A stretch of DNA of 64,000 bases from Marinimicrobium alkaliphilum (GTDB lineage Bacteria > Pseudomonadota > Gammaproteobacteria > Pseudomonadales > Cellvibrionaceae): positions 434,001 to 498,000 of the forward strand of contig NZ_QGMQ01000001.1 of assembly GCF_003259155.1 (NCBI RefSeq). The letters are read 5' to 3'. Below are positions 56,185 through 64,000 of the stretch, piece after piece (within the stretch, counting starts at the first letter, position 1; every line of letters begins with the position of its first letter). The translations under genes were made by a program, and so were the position numbers. The notes beneath the pieces are model-generated. The model worked only from the letters and a program-made list of their open reading frames with translations. It made no database searches and was not told the DNA's origin.

Positions 56185-56260
56185 GCGGCCGGCACGCATG
56201 TTATAACGGCCGCCAGAGTAAACATGGGAACCTTTCCTGCTTTAGATCAGGAAAGGTTCC
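56185..56260. promoter_or_regulatory. Two inverted repeats upstream of hsdM
   Basis: GCGGCCG (56185-56191) pairs with CGGCCGC (56207-56213). A perfect 13-bp pair GGAACCTTTCCTG (56227-56239) / CAGGAAAGGTTCC (56248-56260) follows. Neither has a T-run. They lie 52-127 bases before hsdM and may be operators or a terminator of the SMC gene. Confidence 0.5.
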
Positions 56261-56311
56261 TGCTGAAAATAGTGTAACGCGATCCCTCACAACCAGAATG
56301 CAGGACACAAA

Positions 56312-58414
56312 TTGAACAAAGAGCAACTGAAACAACTGGAAGACGACCTTTGGGCCGCCGCCGACAATCTGCGTGCCAATTCCGACCTCAAAGCCTCGGA
56401 ATACAGCACACCCGTGCTGGGGCTGATCTTCCTCAAGTTTGCCGACATCAATTACCGGCGCCATGAAGAAGCCATTCTCAAGGAATACCAGAAGCTCAAG
56501 GGCACGCGCCGGGAAAAGAAATTGAACGAAATCGCAGTGGCCAAGTGCGGCTTTTACCTGCCGGATCACGCCCGCTACAGCCACCTGCTGAACCTGCCCG
56601 AGAAACAGGACATCGCCAAGGCCATTGAAAAGGCGATGGAGGCCATCGAGGAGTACAAGCCCGAGCTGCAGGGCAGCCTGCCCAAGGATGAGTATTATCG
56701 GCTGACCCGCACTCAAGAGACCAAACTGCTGCCCTTCGACCTGCTGCGCCAGTTCGACAATATCCCGGACGACGCCACCGGCGATGTGTTCGGCCAGATC
56801 TACGAATACTTCCTGGGCAAGTTTGCCCTGTCCGAAGGCCAGGGCGGCGGTGAGTTCTTCACCCCGCGCTCGGTGGTGCGGCTGATGGTGGAAATCATCG
56901 AGCCTCACGGCGGCACCGTGTTCGACCCCGCCTGTGGTTCCGGCGGGATGTTTGTGCAATCCGCGCAGTTTATTGAAAAGCACAAAGCCGAATATGAAGC
57001 CCAGGGCGAGGACACCAGCGTATTTGTCTCCGGGCAGGAAAAAAGCTCGGAAACGGTCAAGCTGGCGCGCATGAACCTGGCCGTCAACGGCCTGCGTGGG
57101 CAGATTTTGCAGGGCATTTCCTACTACGACGATCACTTCGGTTCGTTCGGCAACTTTGACTATGTGCTGGCCAATCCGCCGTTCAACGTCGATGAAGTGT
57201 CGCTCTCCGGCGTGGAAAAAGACCCGCGCTTTAACACCTACGGCGTCCCGCGCAAAAAGACCAAGGCGAAAAAATCCGAACAGGGCAAGGAGACGGTGCC
57301 CAACGCCAACTACCTGTGGATCAATCTGTTCGCCACATCGCTGCGGGAGCCGGACGACAAATGCCCCGGTGGCCGCGCCGCGATGGTCATGGCTAACTCC
57401 GCCTCGGATGCGCGCCACTCCGAGGCCGACATTCGCCAGACCCTGATCGAAAACAACCTGATCTACGGCATGCTCACCCTGCCGTCGAACATGTTTTACA
57501 CCGTCACCCTGCCCGCCACCCTGTGGTTCTTCGATAAGGGCAAGACGGACGAGCGCATCCTGTTTATCGACGCGCGTAATATCTTTACCCCCATCGATAG
57601 CTCCCATCGGGAATTCTCGGAAGAACAGATCCAGAATATCGCCATTATCAGCCGCCTGCACAAGGGCCGGCGGGATGAGTTTGTTGCACTCATCGACCAC
57701 TACTTCGAGCAAGGCATGGCGCGGCTGACGGACAATCGCCAGCAGGTGGAGCCAGTGGCTGAACAACTGCTGGCGGTGCTGGATGATAAGGTCGGCAAAC
57801 AAGCCGTAGCCAGTCTGGTGGATACCTGGAAAGGTCTCGCGCCCCTGCAAAAAGCTTGGGCCGCCTACCAGAAAAAACACACGGACAACGCAACCGCCGC
57901 TAAGAAGAACCGTGCTCAGCACACCCTGCGCGCCACCTTCGACCCGTTTTTCACCACCCTGCACGACAGCCTAAAGCAAATCGACAAGGCCGTACGCCGC
58001 CATGAAAAAACGCTGGCGGAGGCCGCCAAACAGGCCGGCAAACGCCAGAGCGCCGACCGCGCCACCCGGCAACTGAAAGCCGCGCTGGAAGAGTTGCATA
58101 AAGAAGTGAAGAACGCCGAAAGCAGCTTCGGCCATATCCATTGGCTGCATGAGCGCTTCCCCGAGGCAAAATACGAGGACGTTACCGGCCTGTGCAAGCT
58201 GGCCGATCTGGAGGAGGTGAAAGAGCAGGACTATTCGTTAAATCCGGGGCGGTATGTGGGTGTGGTGATTGAGGAGGATGGAAAGACGGAGGAGGAGTTT
58301 ATTGCTGAAACAATGTCAATGAATGATGAATTAAATGAGCTTTTTAACTCTTCTGTGGATCTACAGAAAACAATTGCCGCTAACGTGATTGCGATTACTG
58401 GAACCAATGAATGA
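56312..58414 (+). CDS. hsdM: Type I restriction-modification DNA methyltransferase subunit (N6-adenine)
   Basis: 700 aa from a TTG at 56312, with AGGA upstream. An N-terminal HsdM helical bundle (LEDDLWAAADNLRANSDL) precedes the methylase domain with SAM-binding FDPACGSGGMFVQS near residue 206 and catalytic NPPF in VLANPPFNVDEV near residue 287. The C-terminal 220 residues are longer than in classic HsdM (about 500-530 aa) and carry helical, Lys/Arg-rich coiled-coil stretches. It methylates adenine in the host target and, with HsdS, forms the modification core. It overlaps hsdS by four bases (ATGA). Confidence 0.95.
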   Translation: MNKEQLKQLEDDLWAAADNLRANSDLKASEYSTPVLGLIFLKFADINYRRHEEAILKEYQKLKGTRREKKLNEIAVAKCGFYLPDHARYSHLLNLPEKQDIAKAIEKAMEAIEEYKPELQGSLPKDEYYRLTRTQETKLLPFDLLRQFDNIPDDATGDVFGQIYEYFLGKFALSEGQGGGEFFTPRSVVRLMVEIIEPHGGTVFDPACGSGGMFVQSAQFIEKHKAEYEAQGEDTSVFVSGQEKSSETVKLARMNLAVNGLRGQILQGISYYDDHFGSFGNFDYVLANPPFNVDEVSLSGVEKDPRFNTYGVPRKKTKAKKSEQGKETVPNANYLWINLFATSLREPDDKCPGGRAAMVMANSASDARHSEADIRQTLIENNLIYGMLTLPSNMFYTVTLPATLWFFDKGKTDERILFIDARNIFTPIDSSHREFSEEQIQNIAIISRLHKGRRDEFVALIDHYFEQGMARLTDNRQQVEPVAEQLLAVLDDKVGKQAVASLVDTWKGLAPLQKAWAAYQKKHTDNATAAKKNRAQHTLRATFDPFFTTLHDSLKQIDKAVRRHEKTLAEAAKQAGKRQSADRATRQLKAALEELHKEVKNAESSFGHIHWLHERFPEAKYEDVTGLCKLADLEEVKEQDYSLNPGRYVGVVIEEDGKTEEEFIAETMSMNDELNELFNSSVDLQKTIAANVIAITGTNE

Positions 58415-59787
58415 GTGATCTCAAGAAAATAGGAATCGTTGACGACACATTCCGGTTTACGACAGTCGAGCAACTAGTAGCTGAGGGGGTGCTATATCGC
58501 CCGATGGATGGCAATCATGGAGAACAGCACCCTAAGGTTGCTGATTATGTCTCCGAGGGGATTCCATTCATTATGGCAAATGACCTCGTACAAGGCCGGA
58601 TTAATTATGACTCTTGCAGCTTTATAACTAAAAAACAAGCTGATGGACTTCGAAAAGGGTTCGCCAAGTCGGGTGATGTTTTAGTAACTCATAAAGCAAC
58701 CATTGGTAGAACCGCTTTGGTGGGAGATGAGGCTAACCCATATATAATGCTCACTCCACAGGTGACTTACTACCGAATCAAGAATCCTGAAGTTGTAGAT
58801 AAACGCTATTTGCGCCACTATTTCGATAGCAGTCTTTTTCAGCAAACTTTGTCAATGTGGGCTGGAGGTGGCGCGACTCGGGCTTATTTGGGGATTACAG
58901 GCCAAGGTAAGCTTCCAGTTGTTGTTCCTCCAAAGAATAAACAACGCAAAATCGCCGCCATCCTGACGGCCTATGACGATCTGATCGAAATCAATAAGCG
59001 CCGCATCGCGCTGCTGGAAAAAATGGCTGAGGAACTCTACCGCGAATGGTTTGTGCGCCTGCGCTTTCCCGGTCATCAGAATACCCGTTTTGTGAAAGGT
59101 GTGCCGGAGGGCTGGGCGATGCAGAAAATTGAAGATGCATTCGATTTTACCGGCGGTGGCACTCCATCAAAAGCGGTGCCAAGCTATTGGACTGATGGGA
59201 CAGTAAACTGGTTTACGCCCTCGGATATTACTGGTTCTTCGGGTATATTTCTTCCAGATTCAGAAGATCGCTGTTCTGAAGAGGGGCTAGCTCGGAGTTC
59301 AGCAAGACTGTTTCCCTCATATTCAGTAATGATGACGAGTCGCGCAACCATCGGTGCGATTGGCATAAATACGACTCCTGCCTGTACCAATCAGGGCTTT
59401 ATCACTTGCATACCTAACGAGAAATATCCTCTGCCTTATCTTTATCAATGGCTAAAATCGGCAAAGCCGTACTTCGAGCAGTTGTGTGGAGGAGCAACAT
59501 TCCCAGAGTTAACAAAAGGCACTTTCAAGAAGCTGGAAATTCTCTCGCCAAGCGAAGAAATAGTTAAGGAGTTCACTGAGCGGTCTGCCCCAATCCTTAA
59601 ATCAATTGAAAATATGCTGGAGCAAGACAAAAATCTCACCAACACCCGCGACCTCCTCCTCCCCCGCCTAATTTCCGGCAAGCTATCCGTGGAAGACCTG
59701 GATATCCAGTTCCCACCCAGCATGCAGCAGGACGAGGGCGCCGCCCCGGTCGAAGAAGATGCCTTATCGGGGGCCCACCATGCCTAG
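58411..59787 (+). CDS. hsdS: Type I restriction-modification specificity subunit
   Basis: 458 aa. Two target-recognition domains (about 1-175 and 225-390) alternate with conserved helical spacers; the central one reads QRKIAAILTAYDDLIEINKR RIALLEKMAEELYREWF and the second has MLEQDKNLTNTRDLLLPRLI SGKLSVEDL. Each recognition domain reads one half of a bipartite site. Both recognition-domain stretches of DNA are visibly more A/T-rich than the spacer regions and neighbouring genes, the usual sign of exchange between HsdS alleles. The target sequence cannot be inferred here. Confidence 0.93.
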   Translation: MSDLKKIGIVDDTFRFTTVEQLVAEGVLYRPMDGNHGEQHPKVADYVSEGIPFIMANDLVQGRINYDSCSFITKKQADGLRKGFAKSGDVLVTHKATIGRTALVGDEANPYIMLTPQVTYYRIKNPEVVDKRYLRHYFDSSLFQQTLSMWAGGGATRAYLGITGQGKLPVVVPPKNKQRKIAAILTAYDDLIEINKRRIALLEKMAEELYREWFVRLRFPGHQNTRFVKGVPEGWAMQKIEDAFDFTGGGTPSKAVPSYWTDGTVNWFTPSDITGSSGIFLPDSEDRCSEEGLARSSARLFPSYSVMMTSRATIGAIGINTTPACTNQGFITCIPNEKYPLPYLYQWLKSAKPYFEQLCGGATFPELTKGTFKKLEILSPSEEIVKEFTERSAPILKSIENMLEQDKNLTNTRDLLLPRLISGKLSVEDLDIQFPPSMQQDEGAAPVEEDALSGAHHA

Positions 59788-59842
59788 AGCGCCAACAAGT
59801 GCGGCTGTAGGCCCGGTGACTGTTCAAAACCGCGTAAATCTG

Positions 59843-59897
59843 AGAAGATGCCTTATGAATCGCTCAAAAAAGGCGATTTTTGAGCGAGTTATCTTCT
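59843..59897. promoter_or_regulatory. Nested inverted repeat between hsdS and fic
   Basis: Outer arms AGAAGAT (59843-59849) and ATCTTCT (59891-59897) enclose a perfect 10-bp pair CGCTCAAAAA (59861-59870) / TTTTTGAGCG (59877-59886) with a six-base loop. It ends 20 bases before the fic ATG, so it could be an operator or an mRNA structure controlling fic/hsdR. Confidence 0.6.
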
Positions 59898-59917
59898 AAC
59901 CCGTCGGGAGTGCTGCC

Positions 59918-61033
59918 ATGGCGCTGAGCATCCGCGAACACTTTCAACCCCGGGGGCCGCTGGAGACCCCGGCGGTGTTGCGGGCGCTGGTGGCGGCCCA
60001 TCGGCATTTGGCGGAGCTGAAAGGCGTGGCCCGCAGCATTCCCAACGAGCGGCTGCTGGTGTCCACCCTGTCCCTGCAGGAGGCGCAAAGCAGCTCGGAA
60101 ATCGAGAACATCATCACCACCCAGGATGCGCTCTACCGCTATCAGGTACAGCCCGGCTCGGTGGACCCGGGCAGCAAAGAAGTGGCCTGGTATGCCCAGA
60201 GCCTGGAGGTGGGTTTTCAGGCCGTGCGCGCCTCCGGCCTGCTGCGCCTGAGCACCATTCTTAAAGTGCAGGCCACACTGGAGGGCAACGACGCCGGCTT
60301 GCGCCGCACCCCCGGCACCGTGCTGAAGAACGAGCGCAGCGGCAAGGTGGTGTATGAACCGCCCTCGCCGGAGCAGCTGCCCGCCCTGATGGACGAGTTG
60401 GTGAACTGGATTCATGCCGCCGATACGTCGGCTGAAAATGACCTGGACCCGCTGGTGCGCATGGCGGTGATGCACCATCAGTTTGAGACCATCCACCCGT
60501 TTTACGACGGCAATGGACGCACCGGGCGCATTCTCAATATCCTGTTTTTGGTGCGTGCCGGCCTGCTGGATTCGCCCATCCTGTATTTGAGTCGTTACAT
60601 CAGCCAGACCAAGGCGGATTACTACGCCGAGCTGCAAAAGGTACGGGACAGCGGCGAATGGGAGGGCTGGTTGCTCTACCTTTTGCGTGGCGTGGCGGTA
60701 ACGGCGCGCCACACCACCGCTCTGGTGGAGCAGATCGCCCGTTTGCTGCAGAAACAAAAGCATGACATTCGTGCCCGTTACAGGTTTTACAGCCAGGATC
60801 TGATCAACAATATTTTTTATCACCCCTATACCAAAGTGGCTTTTGTCGAGCACGACCTGGGCGTGTCGCGCGCCACCGCCACCCGTTATCTGGATGAGCT
60901 GGCCAAAGGCGGCATTCTCGACAAGCACCGGTTGGGTCGCGAAAACTACTACATCAACCGCGAGCTGGTGCAACTGCTGTTCAACCTGCCGCCCCTGGAC
61001 ATGCCACCTTTGGATATAAAGGGAGCGCCCTAG
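59918..61033 (+). CDS. Fic-family adenylyltransferase with N-terminal inhibitory motif and C-terminal winged helix
   Basis: 371 aa. The catalytic motif HPFYDGNGRTGRI is at residues 193-205, matching HPFx(D/E)GNGRxxR with the catalytic histidine. An N-terminal inhibitory helix SSEIENI (S-x-x-x-E-N near residue 60) makes it an auto-inhibited class II Fic. A C-terminal winged-helix region (FVEHDLGVSRATATRYLDEL AKGGIL) could bind DNA. Fic proteins transfer AMP, or related groups, to proteins. Insertion between hsdS and hsdR is known in other type I loci but its role there is unclear. It starts 130 bases after hsdS and ends four bases before hsdR. Confidence 0.93.
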   Translation: MALSIREHFQPRGPLETPAVLRALVAAHRHLAELKGVARSIPNERLLVSTLSLQEAQSSSEIENIITTQDALYRYQVQPGSVDPGSKEVAWYAQSLEVGFQAVRASGLLRLSTILKVQATLEGNDAGLRRTPGTVLKNERSGKVVYEPPSPEQLPALMDELVNWIHAADTSAENDLDPLVRMAVMHHQFETIHPFYDGNGRTGRILNILFLVRAGLLDSPILYLSRYISQTKADYYAELQKVRDSGEWEGWLLYLLRGVAVTARHTTALVEQIARLLQKQKHDIRARYRFYSQDLINNIFYHPYTKVAFVEHDLGVSRATATRYLDELAKGGILDKHRLGRENYYINRELVQLLFNLPPLDMPPLDIKGAP

Positions 61034-61036
61034 CCG

Positions 61037-64000
61037 ATGCCGAACTTCCTGTCTGAAGACAACATTGAACAGGCCATGGTGCAGCGTTTGCAACACCTGT
61101 ATGGCTATGACGTGCTGGACTGCTACACCTGCGATGCCGCGGATCTGAATGATGGCTCGGGGCGCGCGCACAAGCGCGAAGTGATCCTGCGCGATCGCCT
61201 GAAAGCCGCGGCGGTGCATCTGAACCCAGACATACCCGAAACCGCCATCGACGATGCGCTGGACCAGGTCTGTGAACAACGCCAGGCCATGGCCATCATG
61301 GTGGCCAACCGCGATCTGGACAGCCTGATCCGGGACGGCGTGCGGGTCGACTTCAAAGACAATTACGGTCGTAACCGCAAAGAGCGAGTCACGCTGATTG
61401 ACTTTGAGGCGCCGGAGAACAACCACTTTCTCGCGGTGACCCAGCTATGGATTCAAAGCACCGGCGCGGCGGCCAAGGCGGGCTATCGGCGGCCGGATAT
61501 TCTGCTGTATATCAACGGCTTGCCATTGGTGTTTATTGAGCTGAAGAACTCCAACGTCAAACTGCGCAGTGCCTACGACGATAACCTGACCAATTACAAG
61601 GCCGACATCCCGCAGTTGTTTCTCACCAATGTGTTTTGTGTATTCAGCAACGGACTCGAAACACGCCTGGGCAGCCTGAGCGCCGAGTGGGAGCACTTTT
61701 TCCATTGGCTGCGCCCGGAAGACGAGAAGGAAAAGATACGCCGCGAGCAGATTCGCGAGCAGGGCACCAGTACCGAGCGCTTCCTTCAGGGCTTGTGCGC
61801 CAAGGAAAAGCTGCTGGACTATGTGGAAAACTTTGTTATTTACCACAAGGGCACGCAGAAAATCATTGCCCAGAACCACCAATTTATTGGGGTGAACAAG
61901 GGCTTCGACAAATTTCTGCGCCGGGGTGAGTTCGGGGGCAAGCTTGGCGTATTCTGGCATACCCAAGGCTCGGGCAAGAGTTTTTCCATGATCTTCTATG
62001 CGCGCAAGATTATCCGCAAGGTGGCGGGTAACTATAGTTTTGTGGTGGTAACCGACCGCGACGACCTCGACCGGCAGATTTATCGTAACTTCCTCAATAC
62101 CGAAACCGTAAAAAAGGCCGATGCCGCCCAGCCTAAAAATAGCGAACAAATGCGCGCCTTTCTTGGCCAGAACAAGAAGCTGGTGTTTACCCTGATTCAG
62201 AAGTTTCGCTGGCCCAAGGGCAAGCGCTATCCGGTGTTGTCGGACCGCGACGATATTATTGCAATTGTGGATGAGGCGCACCGCACCCAGTACAAATCCC
62301 TAGCCGAGAACATGCGCGCCGGCCTTCCCAATGCTCAGTACCTGGCCTTTACTGGCACACCGCTGCTGGGGCGCGAACGCAAGACCAATGACTGGTTTGG
62401 TGATTATGTATCGGAATACAACTTCAGTCAGTCCATGGACGATGGCGCCACGGTGCCGCTGTTCTACAAAAAGCGTGTGCCGGAGGTGCTGAATCAGAAC
62501 GAGGATTTGAGCGACGAATTCTACGAAATTCTGGAAGACGAAAACCTTGAAGAGGCGCAGCAGGAAAAACTGGAGCGGCGCTTTGCCACTGAGTTGCAAG
62601 TGATAAAGCGCGATGACCGGCTGGAGACCATCGCCCGGGATTTAGTCTACCACTTTCCACGCCGGGGCTATCTGGGTAAAGGTATGCTGATTGCAGTGGA
62701 CAAATTCACCGCTGTGAAGATGTATGACAAGGTGCAGCGCTTATGGAAAGAAGACATCAAGGCGCTGCGCGGCGAAATTAAAAAGACGCCAGATGAGGTC
62801 CACAAGGCGCGCCTGCAAAAGCGCCTGGAGTGGATGCGCAAGGTGAAAATGGCGGTGGTGGTGAGCGCCGAAAATGGCGAGGAAGAAAAGTTCGACGCCC
62901 AGAAGCTGGATATTCGGCCGCACCGAAAGCGGATGGACCAACTTGATGCCCACGGGCACGATCTGGAATACAACTACAAGGACCCGGAGCACCCACTTCA
63001 GCTGGTTTTTGTGTGCGCCATGTGGCTGACCGGCTTCGATGCTCCAACCGTCTCCACGCTCTACCTCGATAAGCCCCAGAAAGACCACACCCTAATGCAG
63101 ACCATCGCCCGCGCCAACCGGGTGAGTTCGCACCGCATCAACGGTGTGGAAAAAACCAACGGAGAGATTGTTGATTATTATGGCGTGATTGGTCGCCTGA
63201 GAAAGGCCATTAAGGATTATGGTCAGGGGGATGACGGGGGAGACGAGCCGCCAGTCAAGGATAAGGACGAACTATTCACGCTGTTAACCGATGCGATCGA
63301 GCAGGCACGCCTATTTTGTGCCGAGCGGGATATTATTATCGACACGGCGTTGGCAGCCGACGATGTGTTCAAACAGGTCGGGCTGTTTAACGAATGGGCA
63401 GATACACTGCTTGTGAAGGACGAATGGCGGCAATCCTTCAAGGTGTTTGAGAACACCATTACGGCGCTTTATGAAGCCTGCAAGCCGGAGATTTTGGGTG
63501 ACCCTGTTGTTCGGAAAGTGGCCCTGTTCCAATACCTTCGTGGTGTTCTGGATAGCATTATCGAGCAACAGGACATTGACTCGGCCACCCGGAAAATCAA
63601 CGAATTACTTGATGAAAGCCTGGTTGTTGATGGCCAGAAATTTGGCCAAGTCAAAGAGAATCCGGCAGACTGGAAGATCGAACAGAAAGGCAGGACTTGG
63701 GATCTGAGCAAAGTCGACTTCGACAAACTCAAAGAGGATTTCAAGCAGGCCAAGTACAAAAACATCGAGATTGCCGATTTGCGCGCCTTTCTGGAAAAGA
63801 AACTGCAGGACATGCTCAATCAAAACCGCACCCGCCGCGATTTTGCCGAGCGCCTGCAGGAAATCATCGATAATTATAATGCGGGCAGTAGCTCGGCGGA
63901 TGAGTCTTACGCCCAGCTGATGGAAGAGATGGCATCCTTAAAGGAAGAAGAAAGTCGACATATCCGTAAAGGGCTTACTGAAGATGAACTGGAAATATAC
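61037..64000 (+). CDS. hsdR: Type I restriction endonuclease subunit, partial
   Basis: 988 codons visible; the 3' end is beyond the window. The N-terminal PD-(D/E)xK nuclease reads YRRPDILLYINGLPLVFIEL KN (Asp and ELK near residues 155-175). The helicase motor has Walker A HTQGSGKSFSM near residue 310, VDEAHRT near residue 412, AFTGTPL, and motif VI-like TLMQTIARANRV. A C-terminal helical region has begun. It translocates DNA and cleaves unmodified DNA with HsdMS. The ATG at 61037 lies four bases after the fic stop, so hsdR expression is tied to fic. Confidence 0.96.
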   Translation, partial: MPNFLSEDNIEQAMVQRLQHLYGYDVLDCYTCDAADLNDGSGRAHKREVILRDRLKAAAVHLNPDIPETAIDDALDQVCEQRQAMAIMVANRDLDSLIRDGVRVDFKDNYGRNRKERVTLIDFEAPENNHFLAVTQLWIQSTGAAAKAGYRRPDILLYINGLPLVFIELKNSNVKLRSAYDDNLTNYKADIPQLFLTNVFCVFSNGLETRLGSLSAEWEHFFHWLRPEDEKEKIRREQIREQGTSTERFLQGLCAKEKLLDYVENFVIYHKGTQKIIAQNHQFIGVNKGFDKFLRRGEFGGKLGVFWHTQGSGKSFSMIFYARKIIRKVAGNYSFVVVTDRDDLDRQIYRNFLNTETVKKADAAQPKNSEQMRAFLGQNKKLVFTLIQKFRWPKGKRYPVLSDRDDIIAIVDEAHRTQYKSLAENMRAGLPNAQYLAFTGTPLLGRERKTNDWFGDYVSEYNFSQSMDDGATVPLFYKKRVPEVLNQNEDLSDEFYEILEDENLEEAQQEKLERRFATELQVIKRDDRLETIARDLVYHFPRRGYLGKGMLIAVDKFTAVKMYDKVQRLWKEDIKALRGEIKKTPDEVHKARLQKRLEWMRKVKMAVVVSAENGEEEKFDAQKLDIRPHRKRMDQLDAHGHDLEYNYKDPEHPLQLVFVCAMWLTGFDAPTVSTLYLDKPQKDHTLMQTIARANRVSSHRINGVEKTNGEIVDYYGVIGRLRKAIKDYGQGDDGGDEPPVKDKDELFTLLTDAIEQARLFCAERDIIIDTALAADDVFKQVGLFNEWADTLLVKDEWRQSFKVFENTITALYEACKPEILGDPVVRKVALFQYLRGVLDSIIEQQDIDSATRKINELLDESLVVDGQKFGQVKENPADWKIEQKGRTWDLSKVDFDKLKEDFKQAKYKNIEIADLRAFLEKKLQDMLNQNRTRRDFAERLQEIIDNYNAGSSSADESYAQLMEEMASLKEEESRHIRKGLTEDELEIY

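Noticed and set aside
56201-57964. 587-codon open frame opposite hsdM
   Set aside because: Antisense to the methylase motifs; no plausible product.
59864-61426. 520-codon open frame opposite fic and the start of hsdR
   Set aside because: Spans two genes with strong motifs on the other strand.

Overview
The window looks like the chromosome of a marine or plant-polysaccharide-degrading gammaproteobacterium, probably a relative of Cellvibrio, Saccharophagus or Marinimicrobium. This placement is an inference from the holC-pepA and lptFG neighbourhood, the B12-dependent metH, the poly-serine linker in a secreted lipoprotein, the large TonB receptor and the dense pectin-degradation locus. I see no rRNA, tRNA, CRISPR array, transposase or phage gene.

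1-3.1 kb holds an ordinary accessory stretch: the start of a flavin monooxygenase, an HxlR regulator, a small secreted SnoaL-like protein, a Gfo/Idh/MocA oxidoreductase and thpR.

3.1-32.9 kb is a rhamnogalacturonan-I (RG-I) utilization locus of about 20 genes. It encodes a TonB-dependent receptor, surface or periplasmic RG-I depolymerases (PL11, PL26-type exo-lyase, a tandem CE12 acetylesterase, a GH43-type lipoprotein, a PL22 oligogalacturonate lyase with a Tat-like signal, a DUF1961 lipoprotein), a TRAP transporter, a GH105 unsaturated rhamnogalacturonyl hydrolase and a complete L-rhamnose route. That route is RhaM mutarotase, RhaI isomerase, RhaB kinase and a fused aldolase/lactaldehyde dehydrogenase (RhaEW). 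LutABC then takes the resulting L-lactate to pyruvate. A DeoR-family regulator sits in the middle. The most striking signal in the window is a set of nine promoter-region arrays of a ten-base direct repeat, roughly TGATTGAAAA, in 2-4 copies spaced exactly ten bases apart. They precede every transcription unit of the locus, including the regulator's own gene and the lactate operon, and I found none outside it. An unrelated NmrA-like reductase/HxlR pair (7-8.3 kb) is embedded without such arrays.

33-46 kb is mostly housekeeping: a GFA-family protein, a DUF6644/DUF6152 pair, metH, a cstA - cory-CC-star - ArsA-like ATPase operon, and nfuA behind a near-consensus type 1 IscR site. An uncharacterized two-gene operon (41,965-43,487) lies beside a CRP-like site and a perfect 24-bp palindrome. 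A poly-serine lipoprotein follows.

46-51 kb carries holC and pepA divergent from lptF-lptG, separated by a perfect 28-bp inverted repeat around a second hairpin. An RDD-family membrane protein and a nucleotide cyclase-FHA protein follow.

52-64 kb carries an SbcCD-like pair (YhaO/YhaN type) and a type I restriction-modification system in the order hsdM-hsdS-fic-hsdR. hsdR runs off the window. Inverted repeats precede hsdM and fic.
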